DNA of 64,000 nucleotides, taken from Lycorma delicatula (taxonomy: Eukaryota > Arthropoda > Insecta > Hemiptera > Fulgoridae). The notes beneath the pieces are model-generated. The model made no database searches. It was not told where the DNA came from and saw only the letters and a list, made by a program, of their open reading frames with translations. This document shows positions 24,465 to 35,110 of this stretch, piece by piece. The DNA is taken from positions 87,802,898-87,866,897 of the forward strand of contig NC_134457.1 of NCBI RefSeq assembly GCF_047948215.1, written 5' to 3'. The translations under genes were made by a program, and so were the position numbers. Positions within the stretch are counted from its first letter, which is position 1, and each line of letters starts with the position of its first letter.

Positions 24465-26070
24465 CTTTTTCTTTGTCTTGTAATATTATTTGATTTTTTT
24501 TGTTTGGGTTTTACGGAATTTGTACTTTTTATAGAGTAAATCTATGTAAGTGCATTTGTACAAATGAAATATAGTTTCATGTATTTATATATTGCCTTAT
24601 ATCCATATTTCAACTATTGTTGAAAATGAGAAGAGAAATGATTTTTCCATTATTTTCTTCAATAAGGCGAGTAGGATGGTGGAGATCAGCATGCCCACTC
24701 CAAGGAAATGTGCGTTGGCTGTAAAATTAACAGCATTATTCTCGGAGAAAGTTATTCTCACTACTTACCCCAATATCTTAAGTAGTGATAAAAGAAAACA
24801 ATACCCTCAAAGAAGATAAAAGTAAAACTATAAAAACAATACCATACCATTCCATTTTCTTATACCCGTCTCGTTTAGTTGTTAATTTTAGCACCCTCAA
24901 GGAGAGGGTCAAAGAACCGCCAAATTACTTATATAAGCTAGAATCATAAGCAAAACTTTTTATTTTACATTTTTCTGTAAAAGACAGTTTATCGAAAAAT
25001 GTTAATGAATTTTTTTCTGTTTACAGAATAAATACATTCAGACTCAGTAGATTGAGTAGAGGAAAATATCATAACTGGTTGGATTATCATTTCTAAAATA
25101 AATTTTTATGTACTTCCACTTCCATAAGATGTAAATTAAAAAGTGATGATGAAGATGTATTGTAATGCTGCATTTTAATCTCATTCCTCACCTTGTCTTT
25201 TTCATAGACTTCTAATCTTATTACTTCTACGTGACCACAATGTAAATTATGAAAGTAATTCTGGTTTCTTTACACTTCAACCAGACATTACGCAATAAAA
25301 GGCAAAAAAATTATTGTCCGCATAGTTTTTATTTTTTTATTTTAGTAATTTAATATTTCCGTTCCAATATTAATTTTGCTTGTGCTAATCTGTAGCCGTA
25401 AAAATAAAGATTTTAATAATAAAAAGGCGTGTACGTGGCAATTAAATGACAGAATAAGCTTTTTACAATGCTCCTAAATGGATTACATTATCTAATTACT
25501 ATCAAGCAAATAACTCCAGTATTATACTTCTCAAAACAATCTATTTGTTATGTGTCAACAACACGTTATTGCGTTTGAATGTACTTTTATAACTTAATCA
25601 GTTCTTAGTTTTACATCAGAGAGTTGAGTTTAGTCCATACGTTACAATTATCTCATAACAGACGATATTAATTAGTCTACTCTTAAAATATTATTTATTA
25701 TTAATATCGTCAATTTTTATTTTCTATTTTTTTAATAATTGATAATGTAATACTCAATTTATTTATTAGAATATAAAATAATTTTTGTAATAATATTACG
25801 AAAATATTATTTGTAAATTGTATAAATTTCCAAACTATTACATTGTATTTTAATGATATAAAATACAATTACATTGAACTTATAATATAAAATTATATAT
25901 TTATGGAATTTAAAGATGTTTGAATTCCACGAAAAAATCACCCAAAGATTGATAGTAATAATTTCAAGTAAATTTTTAACAAATTTCTGTCAAGTGGAAA
26001 CCCCATATAATAGTCATAGTTTTATACTCTGTCATATTCTTCGTTTTTATGATTGTGAAGCACTACATCA
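24465..26070. other. Intergenic DNA, no feature recognised
   Basis: Mostly AT-rich. A 75-codon frame at 24592-24819 and a 70-codon frame at 25916-26128 have no recognisable similarity; the end of the latter overlaps repeat family G. Confidence 0.4.
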
Positions 26071-26074
26071 TCGT

Positions 26075-26145
26075 AAATTCAAGTGCTTCTATAAATTACC
26101 TTCTCTGAGAGTAATGGTTGTTAAATAACCAGTCACAGTAGATAA
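26075..26145 (+). repeat. Dispersed family G, copy 1
   Basis: gtaaattcaagtgcttctat, aaattaccttctctgagagt and ggttgttaaataaccagtca are shared with 27985-28060. The last segment contains a small palindrome, GGTT-gttaaat-AACC. Only the 3' part of the repeat is visible in both copies. Confidence 0.75.
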
Positions 26146-27025
26146 CATGATTGAGATGGTACATTACTGAACTTTTATGGGCTTAATGAACGATCGTAAA
26201 ACAATAACTTCTCATTTTCTTCAGTATGCGGGAAATGAATGCACATTATTTTTTAGAACTGTGTCATTTTTAGAAATGGATGATGTTTCGTGTTAAATTT
26301 TCGGCAATCATATCTATGTTACATATGTGAACTTTGGAATATTTAATTCAGTTATCCGGTATTACATTTCATGAAACGATACTGCTTGTATAGCCGCCAT
26401 TCTTTATTTTTTATTTTTTGAAAGATAGTCAATTACTACTATGTAATGACTGACAGCAACCTATACAAAACATTTTTTTTATATCGAGTTGTTTTATTTT
26501 AATGATACATAAGGATTTCTCGATGTGATTTTTTTTTTTAATTTACATTCAATTGTATGGAAATTACGAGAAGAAAAAATACGATTAACAATAAAATGAT
26601 AACGATTATTGTTATAGGGTAAACTTCAATTGAATGGTAAACACGAGTACTTGTTACTGATTTTATGTAAAATCATCTTCCCAACATAAAAAATCTTTAA
26701 TAATATTCAATTTATTAATTATTGGCATATTAATTCATTCTTATTGCAGATTAATGATGTTTTTTTTACTTTCCCAATCTTTTATAGAAAAATAAACATT
26801 TATACAGGAAAAAACTACCATAGGATAAAAAATAATCGCACGCCGGCGTTTGTATTTAAGTCATCATAATCCTAAAACACTAAAATATTGGTTAAAAATT
26901 TCTTTACGTATGCATGTAAATTGAGTTCCATTTTTTTGAATATCTGAAAAACATTCTAACTAACCATCATGATAGATGAGAAAGTATGGTGGAATTACGA
27001 AAATTATTTCTGTTAGATTAAAAGA
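26146..27025. other. Intergenic DNA, no feature recognised
   Basis: AT-rich, no element or gene recognised. Confidence 0.4.
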
Positions 27026-27026
27026 A

Positions 27027-27776
27027 TCTGATATGGACACCACGTGACTTTCTTGAACGCCTTTTAAATTACATATACACATTTTTAAAAGTACATAAAA
27101 TTTTATTTCACTAATGAATTCTGATGTTTTTTCATATATATTTTTTTATATTGTTATTGAATTATTATTTATTGTAATTTTTTTTTACAAACAGAAGTTT
27201 TTTTAATTTAAACTTATTTAATATGTTTAAATTTTTAAAAAAATTAAAAAGAGGAAATTAAGTCAGATTTAAACAGATGTGGCTTCCCCTTGTAAGATCC
27301 AAATATTTCATTAATTAAAATTTTATTTACTATAACTCTGAAACCAATGAAAACAGATACCACTTATGACATATCGTTGCAAAGCTCTCAATGAGGGATT
27401 ATTACCGCAGTTAAGAAAAGTTTGGGCTTTTTTAGACATTTTTGGTCAAGTCGATTGAAATCAAAAGGGGAGATGCAGAACTAGATGTTATAACAGTTCT
27501 AAATCCAAAATTTCAACATTCCATGGCTAATCGGTTTTGAGTTATACGAGATATATACGTATGAACATACTCGTACGTATACACTTTGTACAGACGTCAC
27601 TCCGAAACTAGTCAAAATGGATTCAGGGATGATCAAGATGGATATTTCCGTTGAAATCTGAAAACTGAAATTTTTCGCGATTACAATATTTCTTTGTACT
27701 TAGTACATTGCACATTGTTGGCCATTGTAAACGCGAAAAGCGATTACAATAGCCATTTTATTTCGTACAAGGATGT
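27027..27776 (+). mobile_element. Dispersed family A, short copy
   Basis: The left end is tctgatatggacaccacgtgactttcttgaacg and the right end tttcgtacaaggatgt followed by A residues. The nonamer aaaagaatc occurs just left of the element (27019-27027) and again about a dozen bases right of it (27784-27792), a possible flanking duplication. Internal blocks match the other copies. Near the right end the segment gcgattacaata is duplicated around 27655-27755, an internal expansion not seen elsewhere. Confidence 0.85.
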
Positions 27777-27984
27777 AAAAAAAGAAAAGAATCAAATGAG
27801 AGAAGGGGAAAACTTTGACGTAGGGTAAATAGAACGTCAAGAAAGTTAAACTTAATAAAACGATTTTTTTATTGACATTTTTAGCTACAGAAAAAATATA
27901 TATACGTGAATTACAATTATTCTTTTAAAAAAATTAAAAAAGAATTTTGTTAACGTCAAATTACAGCCTCCACTGAGAGATAAG

Positions 27985-28060
27985 TAAATTCAAGCGCTAC
28001 TATAAATTACCTTCTCTGAGAGGGATGGTGGTTGTTAAATAACCAGTCACAGTAAAGAAA
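27985..28060 (+). repeat. Dispersed family G, copy 2
   Basis: taaattcaagcgctactata, aattaccttctctgagaggg and gttgttaaataaccagtcac match 26075-26145 with few differences. It lies 1.9 kb from copy 1 in the same orientation. Confidence 0.75.
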
Positions 28061-28584
28061 ATGATAAAATATTAAATATTTTACTCTTCAATCATGAGTT
28101 TCCTTAAATTATTCTTTGCTTTTCTAAAAAGGTATAGATATTCAGACGGATGCAGCTTTTAGAAACTTAAACGATATAAAAAAACCTACCATTTAAAAAC
28201 GGACAATACATATTTTTAATATTTATCTCTTAAATAACTTTTTTTTTATTTGAGTAATTTTTAATACTTTTATAGTATTTTACAATGAAAATTCTTCATC
28301 ATAAATGTTTTTTTATGCTTATATTTTATCAGAAAATAATTAAACACTAAAATAATGAAGTTGTAAGAAAATAAACATTTTAAGTTCTGTCTGGGCAAGT
28401 ACAGCAATCCGTCGTCAGATTTTAAAGGGACTCTCAGAAGGTATTGCTCAAATTAAAGAGACTGAGTTATCAGAATGATAAGAGACTGAGACATCAAAAT
28501 AAAAGAAAATCGTTCGTTTGAACAAATGCCCCATATCGCTTCATTTTCCTTCTGCCTACGATTTTGTTTTTTCAATAAAAATTA

Positions 28585-29075
28585 TGCCTTAGGAAAGGAT
28601 TGAGATATTTTAATGAAATTTGGTATAGATGTACCCAGGAATATCTAAAAAATAAATAAGTTTGAAAATCCCAGAATGGCGGCAATTAAAATTTTTTAAT
28701 CATTAATAACCTGACTTTACTTCCTTCACTAATTGAATTAAAAATAATTTATATCATTAGTGGTAATAGAACAGGAACAAAATTTTCAATCTGATTCATT
28801 TTTGCGGACCACTTTAACAATTTCAGCCATATCGCAGCTGTTTATTAACCGATTTGAACAAATAAAGTTCAAAATAAAAGGCTTAACAATTTATCTAATA
28901 AAACGTAATTCCTTAAAATTAATATTTACGAAACTATCAATTATTTTTGAAATTTTAAAGTAGACTTTTCTAATGTATTTATTTTATAGAAGATGTTGTT
29001 GAGTGTACACCAAATTTGATTAAAATATCTCAAGCCATTCTTAAAATACAAATTTTTATTTAAAAAAATGATGGT
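28585..29075. mobile_element. Fold-back element with roughly 80-base inverted arms
   Basis: Left arm: aaaggattgagatattttaa, tgaaatttggtatagatgta. Right arm, read on the minus strand: aatggcttgagatattttaa, tcaaatttggtgtacactca. Similarity extends outward (aataaaaatt) and inward (tctaaaaaataaat). The spacer of about 300 bases contains a 67-codon frame without recognisable similarity. Probably a MITE-like DNA element; ends and target duplication could not be fixed. Confidence 0.65.
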
Positions 29076-29169
29076 CAGGGGGAAAATGAAATGTGACAGA
29101 GCATTTGACCGCATGAAGTATTTTGATTATCTTGTCTTAATCAGCCGCTTAAAATTGATCAACAACTTC

Positions 29170-29590
29170 TGGGTTGTTCTGTAAAATTAACTTTGTACAG
29201 TACTGTTAAAAGAAAAGTACAATTTCTTTTTTTTACCGACTTTACGAAGAAAAGTATTACTTTTTCGGTCGCACGTTTGGATTGGAGGATGAAATTGATT
29301 TTTCTTTACATTTTGAGGTATGAGGATTAATAAATACCATTCACGTATTAAATCTTTCGGCTCGAAAATCTTCAAAATTTCTATATTAATTTCATTGAAA
29401 TTTATATATGCTGTATCTGAAGTTGTGCATGTGAGAATTTTATGAAGATTGGTTGAGTCGTTTTTGAGTTACGCTCAATTTAAGGTCGAAAAGATTTGAG
29501 CGGGGAAAGTTAGAAAATATTAAGTTCATATTACATATTTTCAAATGGCAAAAGTCGGTCTTCCTGCACAGAACTGCGCAAGATTTTTTT
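29170..29590 (+). repeat. Dispersed family C, copy 1
   Basis: Blocks shared with 57890-58580 in the same order: aaaagtattactttttcggtc, gattggaggatgaaattga, ttctttacattttga, tgctgtatctgaagttgtgc, ttttatgaagattggttgag, cgctcaatttaagg, aaaagtcggtcttcctgcac and agaactgcgcaagatttttt. The phrase with gaagattggttgagtcgttt is typical of transposon-derived repeats. No protein was recognised. Confidence 0.75.
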
Positions 29591-29599
29591 TTGTTTATT

Positions 29600-30933
29600 T
29601 TGATGTGACCATTTATTATTTGATTGACCATTTTTATTTGTTTATTTTGATTTGGCCAAGATTCTTGCGACACTGTATAATTAGTTTTGTAGATTGTCGC
29701 CAATTTTTGTTAAGTTTTAAAAAAGCATATAAAAAAATATTTGAGTAAAAATATTTGTATTCTCTTTTTTGTAACTTAAACTAAATATTATTATTTAATT
29801 TTCCATTTATTTATGAAATGCCATCTTCTCAGTTCAGTTCTGTTTTTATCCGACTACTGTATTTATCCCACATATCCTTGAGCATATCTAGTTCATTATC
29901 AGCGCAGTTTGAAAGAGTTGCTTATAATTTTCTATTAGAAATAAAGTAAAAGTAAAATGTAGTGTTTACTTTTAGATTTAAGTTTTTATGCGTTATCAAG
30001 CAGGCACGTTATTATTGCACATTCTTCGAATACAATACAGTACTTTACAATATTAATCACAGTAAGAGTTAATGACGATAATTTATGCTCAGTTTTTACT
30101 TTGTCACACAGCTGATACCGTTCTTAATAATCTCTCTGAAATAATCAAAAACTTAGTAATAAATTTATACAGCACTTTTTATAAGAATGAAATTTTTTAA
30201 TTTATAAAATTTAAAGATATTCTTAATTCTCATGCAGAAGCTTCCATTTTTATAAAACCCGCAGTTTTTATTTCAAATTACGTTTATATATTTTAATATT
30301 ACGCTTATATTACATATAATTTTACTTTAATATAATTTATAAAATTTGTTCACTTAAATGTAGTGTTGTTTATTTAAATTAACTATGAACGTCCGTTATT
30401 TTTATTAATTTAAATAAGTGGATTTAGCCATGTACAAGAATTAGTTTAAAGGAAATTCGATTTTTCTAGATAACGGCGCCAGTGATGTAGGGTGTGACGG
30501 TTGTTTCAGCTGCAAATACTCTACCGGAGATGGTCAAGGTCAGGAATCTTATCGCTATGAATCATGTATTGACATGTTATTTCCTTGTAATAAAAAAAAA
30601 TAAGGGATGCGATGAATTAAGGGTCGTCGAGTCAAAGTAACCGACTCTTTTCATAACTTTTGTTTGTTTAAATCAGATGATTAACGCAGCGTGGTCACTA
30701 TTACTTTTACGTGTTGAACATCATTTATTTAAATAAAATTTAATATATTTTCAACATCGATGTGTTGTAGCTACACAAATTGGTCTAACGTGTTACACTT
30801 ATTAATTATCTCATGTATTCTTTAAATTTTTTATTCTTAAAAGGTTTTTTTCGTCTATTATCATGTGGGAGTACCAAATGCGGAGTTATAAATATATAAC
30901 AATAAATATAAATATAATATATATTTATAACTC

Positions 30934-30978
<45 letters not shown>

Positions 30979-31255
30979 GTTTCAACAGCTTAAAACAAAA
31001 CGTTTTTAATAATCAAAAAAGCATAATAATTACATTATTGTACTCGTATATTATTTGAGGAGGTTTAAGATAAATATGAATTTTTTTAAAACTCTGAATT
31101 CTTTTACAAGAATTGTTAACTTGTATTATATCATACTTTGCAACTAGCTATAAAACTTTTTATCTATTTATTTATCTCTTCTAATTAAATTTAAAAAATC
31201 CCAGGAAAGACTTAATAAGGAAAGTTAGGAATGAAGTGGTTTCCCGTTATATTTT
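29600..31255. other. Intergenic DNA, mostly featureless, with an (AT)n tract
   Basis: An (AT)n run covers 30937-30974. A modest GC rise at 30470-30560 was not assigned. Otherwise AT-rich with no supported feature. Confidence 0.4.
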
Positions 31256-31261
31256 TTTTGT

Positions 31262-31399
31262 ATGCTGAATACACTGTACATGTACGTACGTAAGTAGTCA
31301 AAATGGATTCAGGGGTGGTCAAAATGGATACTTCCGTTGAAATCTAAAAACCGAAATTTTTCGCGATCACAATAATTCCTTTACTTCGAACAAGGATGT
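31262..31399 (+). mobile_element. Dispersed family A, 3' end fragment
   Basis: gtacgtacgtaagtagtcaa, aatggattcaggggtggtca, aaatggatacttccgttgaa, ccgaaatttttcgcgatcac, ending ttcgaacaaggatgt followed by A residues. Only the last 140 bases of the family are present. Confidence 0.8.
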
Positions 31400-31574
31400 A
31401 AAAACAGTAAAAAGGTAGTTCATAGGTACTGTAAAGCAACAATTAATGTACATTTTCTGTGGGAAGTAATGGATTATATGCAGTATCTCTACGAATCACT
31501 AGGAGAACTTTTACATTAAAAAATTTTACAAGTATAAAATAAAAAAGTTGTATTATATAAATATTCAAAATTAA

Positions 31575-32620
31575 GTTATGGGCGAAATATCCAAACCATT
31601 TCTAATCAAAACCGTAGTCAGACAACGATACGGACTGTCACAGATTCTTTTCAACGTGGTTTTAGAAATGATAATTAGTCTACAGAATCTACAATTAGAA
31701 GAATTATAAATCCATCCCATAATTCTAAGAACGAAAACACAGGAATCAAACAAAATTAACTGTTTAAATTTAGCGGATGACTTGGACTTCTAATAAAAAA
31801 CATCGATTCGGTAGTAACTATTCAACTATTTTGGGGTACTTCTTTGAGAAGAAGCAGAGGAAAACTTCTATTACAAATCTCCACAGAAAAAAATTAAATT
31901 TATGTTAAATATAAAAATGCACCCAACGAATTTGTTAACATTCAAACTTTGCAAAAATCTAAAGAGTGAAAAAATTTTTCACTCAATAAAATGGCTTTAA
32001 AAATGGCGATACATGAAACAATTGGAGAAATAGAGAAAGCGTACGAATAACAAAAGGGATCTTCAACAAAAAAATGTCTTTCCATAAAATAAGGCATTAT
32101 AATTTTAAAATTAACCCGAAAGTCTTTACGCATTAGAATATTTATATCTAAATAATAAAGGAAAAATGTAAAAATTAGAATAAAGAATTTTAAGAAAAAA
32201 TTAGGATATACAAAAGAGAAAAACGAAACCTACGAAATAAAAAATAATTCTGAAATATATTTTTTTTAATAAACTGAAAAAAGTTTCCGATTCGTTAAAT
32301 GTAAATAAAAGTAACATTTTACGAGTATAAGAGTACTTAAAAATAAATTTATAAAGAAAATATTCGAATTTTTTTAATAACAGAATTAGCTTGTTTTCAG
32401 AAATTAAAAAAAAACTTGAGAGAAAAACAGATCTCTCAAGAGAAAGAACTATACAGGGAAATACTTTAATAAAAAAATAATTAAAAGATTGAAAGATTTC
32501 ATAACAAAAAAAAATCACTAATTAACATCCAGTGGTCAGAAGAAAGAAGCAGACGGCTCATCGAAATGTTGAAAATATGTTAAAAAGAGAAAACAGAATA
32601 AGTCAAAATAAAACTTGTAA
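31575..32620 (+). pseudogene. LINE reverse transcriptase relic
   Basis: The plus strand reads FLIKTVVRQRYGLSQILFNV followed by VLEMIISLQNLQLEEL (compare VRQGDGLSPLLFNxVLExxI), then CLNLADDLDF, the catalytic A/LADD box with both Asp present, then EKNFYYKSPQKKIKFMLN (KTKFM block). Further on, KMALKMAIHETIGEIEKAYE, KKCLSIK and degraded repeats lead to a basic tail near 32530-32600. The minus-strand relic at 1790-2440 shares the KK-L-I-K block and a basic C-terminal tail, suggesting one family. Several stops and frameshifts make it non-functional. Two antisense open frames (31942-32133 and 32201-32518, minus strand) are shadows. Confidence 0.75.
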
Positions 32621-32903
32621 CGCGGTCCATAGTAATCAAATAGTAAAAAAAAAAGAATTAAATCATGTTTCTTTATTATTAATTTTTTTGTTCAATATTT
32701 ATAAAGAAGGTACGAACAAAAATGAGTTATTTTAAATGCAATAACAATCATATAATAACAAATTTAGAGTTCTACGAACGTTTACGAATGATTATTAGCA
32801 GATTTTTAAGAACATTTCTTTATTTGTTAATTTAAACTTAATATTAAACGTGATCTCTTAGATGGCGCGGGGTCCTGTGCAGTAAAACTACTTCTCTCCA
32901 AAA

Positions 32904-33072
32904 TAGCCGGCCTCCGTGGCGCAAGCGGTAGCGTCTCGGCCTTTCATCCGGAGATCCCGGATTCGAATCCCGGTCAGGTATGGCATTTTAAAACATGCTA
33001 AACATCATTCATCGTAGCCTTTGAAGCAATACCTAACGGTGGTCCCGGAGGTTAAATAGAAAAGAAAAAAAA
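32904..33072 (+). mobile_element. SINE family 1, well-preserved copy
   Basis: It is flanked by the perfect 12-bp duplication ttctctccaaaa at 32892-32903 and 33073-33084. The head has a pol III A box (gtggcgcaagcgg) and B box (ggattcgaatccc) in a tRNA-like arrangement. The body runs ggtatggcatttt, atcattcatcgtagcc, ttgaagcaatacctaacggtgg, cccggaggttaaa and ends in an A-rich tail. Length and structure are typical of a tRNA-derived SINE, mobilised by a partner LINE. This is the clearest retroposition event in the window and is probably fairly young. Confidence 0.92.
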
Positions 33073-33367
33073 TTCTCTCCAAAACGGTTCGTTGATGCGT
33101 TATTTTAACGGTATTAAAACACCGTCAAAGATAATTAAAGGTACTTCCATTTCCTGTAATGGAAATTACATACCCATTAAGGATAATTACTTCACCATCC
33201 AATAAATTCGTATTTATAAATACGAACTTTTATCTGAATAAAATTAATTAATTATTTAAATATTATTTAATAATAAACTGTTTTGGTTAAGTACTTAAGT
33301 TCGTAATACAATAAGTACGCACTTATTGTAATTATAATTATTATTTTTATAAATTAATATCAACTAA

Positions 33368-33525
33368 CCCGCCGGCATCAACATAAATATGCTGATTTTG
33401 AAGTCGAGAGATCTCAGGTTCAAATCCTAATAAGTTGTAGTTGCTTTTACTTGGATTTGAATCCTAGATCGTGGATAACGGTATTCTTTGGTGTTGAGTT
33501 TTAATTAACTACACGTCTCAGGAAT
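33368..33525 (+). mobile_element. SINE family 2, 3'-truncated copy
   Basis: cccgccgg..., tgctgattttgaagtcgaga, caggttcaaatcctaataag, ttggatttgaatcctagatc, gtggataacggtattctttg, ttaattaactacacgtctca and ggaat match the intact copy at 51565. Part of the head (the tRNA-like A-box region) is deleted and the 3' third is missing. Confidence 0.8.
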
Positions 33526-33538
33526 AAAAAAATAAATA

Positions 33539-33541
<3 letters not shown>

Positions 33542-33602
<61 letters not shown>
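33542..33602. repeat. (AT)n-(GT)n compound microsatellite
   Basis: About 24 AT units followed by about 7 GT units. Confidence 0.95.
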
Positions 33603-34425
33603 ATTTTTTCAAAATTATATGCGAATAAATTTTTATCTATTCATTAATCATCATCGTTGTTTTTCAAATAATTGTTATTCAATTTCATTACGGCGGGTTG
33701 GTAATGTACTTAACATAAAATTATACTCATTTATAATCGTATCTTAATCTAATTTACAAATAATTTATGTACTGATTTACTTTTTTTTTAAATAAATGTA
33801 TCCAAACGAAAACATGTAAATACGGTTACAGCACAGGAGCTACAAACGTAAACGATGAATAAAAATTTACAAAAAAAGGAAAAGCTTTTTTTTTCCTTTA
33901 TAATTGTTACATTCACAAAAAAATTAAACATTTTGATTTGATTTTTTTTTTTATGGTATGAACAAATAATTACTTTTAATATATTTATTTCGAAAATTAC
34001 AACGAAACCAAATTAAAAAAATAATAAAAAAATGGGAATTATTAAAAAATAATGCATCTGCTAAGCTTAAAATTTATACAGTGTAAAGTGTGTACATCAT
34101 TTTTTCATAAATATTTAATAATCTGTAAATGTTAATATAGCAAGTTGCTCTCATGTCTATGAGACTAGTTAAAAAGTTCGTAAAGCACAAAATTAAAATT
34201 CGTAATTTTATAATAAAGAATATTCAACACGATTATTCGCTCATTTTTAAATAAGATGATAGAAAACCAAATTTTCTTACATTTTTCATACAATTATCCA
34301 TACATTTCCCAAAAAAATTTGAAGCAAAAAAAGGTTTACGTTATAGTTATATTTTGATTATAAATCTTAAAATTGTATAGTAGACTTAAAAAAAGAAAAT
34401 TTATTGCATTTTATTGTTTTTATTG
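33603..34425. other. Intergenic DNA, no feature recognised
   Basis: AT-rich with homopolymers. If the minus-strand exon at 34857-34980 is real, this belongs to its first intron. Confidence 0.4.
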
Positions 34426-34429
34426 TTTA

Positions 34430-34575
34430 ACCGGAGGTTAAACAAAAAAAGCTTGATATATTGCTTTAGAGGATGAGATGGATGACAATGTAGCATGTGA
34501 AAATGCCATGCCTACCGGGATTCGAACCCGGGATCTCCGGGTTCGCGCCAGCCTCCGCCATGGAGGTCGGCTGCA
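34430..34575 (-). mobile_element. SINE family 1, minus-strand copy
   Basis: On the minus strand it reads gccgacctccatggcggagg, then cggagatcccgggttcgaat, cccggtaggcatggcatttt, cacatgctac, tccatctcatcctctaaagc. The B box (gggttcgaatccc) is intact. The A-box region is rearranged. The 3' end forms a small palindrome, GTTTAACC-gga-GGTTAAAC, at 34431-34449. It is not a tRNA gene because the acceptor and anticodon arms do not form. Confidence 0.85.
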
Positions 34576-34856
34576 ATTTATTATTAGTTTAATTGAATGT
34601 TAATACAAAAAGTTTATAAAGAAAGTAAACAAATTATTTACGAAACGGATAATATTTTCTTTATTATAAAAATTTTAATTTTTTCTTTAGTATATTTTAC
34701 GGGTCATTATTATTATTATTTTACTACAGTTCAAAAAACTACCCTTGTTCAGTAAATTACAAAAATATAAGATCCACTTACGTTAAAAAAAGTGTTTAAA
34801 TATAGATTTATTTTAATTTATAAATTAAAAATATATATATTATAAAATGTTATTAC

Positions 34857-34980
34857 CTATGCATATTATGAGGATTTCAACAAGAAGATTCCATCTCGGT
34901 TTACTGGAGTCAATCGTCATCTTGTCGGCGGGGTTGGAGCGACGGACCTGATCTCGGTCGCGGTCCTCCGCGCCAGTGTG
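34857..34980 (-). CDS. Candidate first coding exon of an unidentified host gene
   Basis: On the minus strand, gtgattgttgcag precedes 34980 and the exon ends ATATGCATAG|GTAATA at 34857, a good 5' splice site. An ATG at 34920-34918 sits in a favourable context (ACAAGATGA). It opens a frame of 21 codons, MTIDSSKPRWNLLVEILIIC plus I, with one base left over (phase 1 intron). The frame is also open upstream (HTGAEDRDRDQVRRSNPADK) back to an in-frame TGA just before the putative acceptor. The N-terminus has a short polar part and a hydrophobic run, compatible with a signal peptide or signal anchor. The block is far richer in G and C than its surroundings and matches no repeat here. It could instead be a first exon starting upstream of 34980. 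The protein is not recognised; the next exon would lie at lower coordinates or outside the window. Confidence 0.4.
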
Positions 34981-35110
34981 CTGCAACAATCACAGTATAA
35001 TGTCAACTGGCGGCAAGCCGGCTACGTCCCTATCCGTAGCGTATTAATCCCCCCTCTACTGTTACTACAACTACAAATTAACTCCCCCCTTCATATTCCA
35101 TTCTTAGTTA
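34981..35110 (-). promoter_or_regulatory. Possible promoter or 5' leader of the 34.9-kb exon
   Basis: The GC-rich character of the exon continues to about 35055 on its upstream side, with CpG-containing words (cggcaagccggctacg; ccgtagcg). If no acceptor is used at 34980, this would be 5' leader and core promoter. No TATA box is visible. An initiator-like CCAGTT (minus strand, near 35010) is weak evidence. Confidence 0.25.

Noticed and set aside
30470..30560. Possible micro-exon (tttcag ... CAAG|GTCAGG)
   Set aside because: The signals are short and weak, with no open-frame or compositional support beyond a slight GC rise.
32201..32518. 105-codon minus-strand frame rich in Phe, Leu and Ser
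   Set aside because: It is antisense to the LINE reverse-transcriptase relic; the hydrophobic composition reflects A-rich sense-strand sequence.
32909..32980. Possible genuine tRNA gene
   Set aside because: A and B boxes are present, but a cloverleaf with acceptor stem does not form, and a SINE body, A-rich tail and target duplication follow.
34500..34575. Possible minus-strand tRNA gene
   Set aside because: Only the T arm/B box is well formed; the sequence is a SINE family 1 copy.
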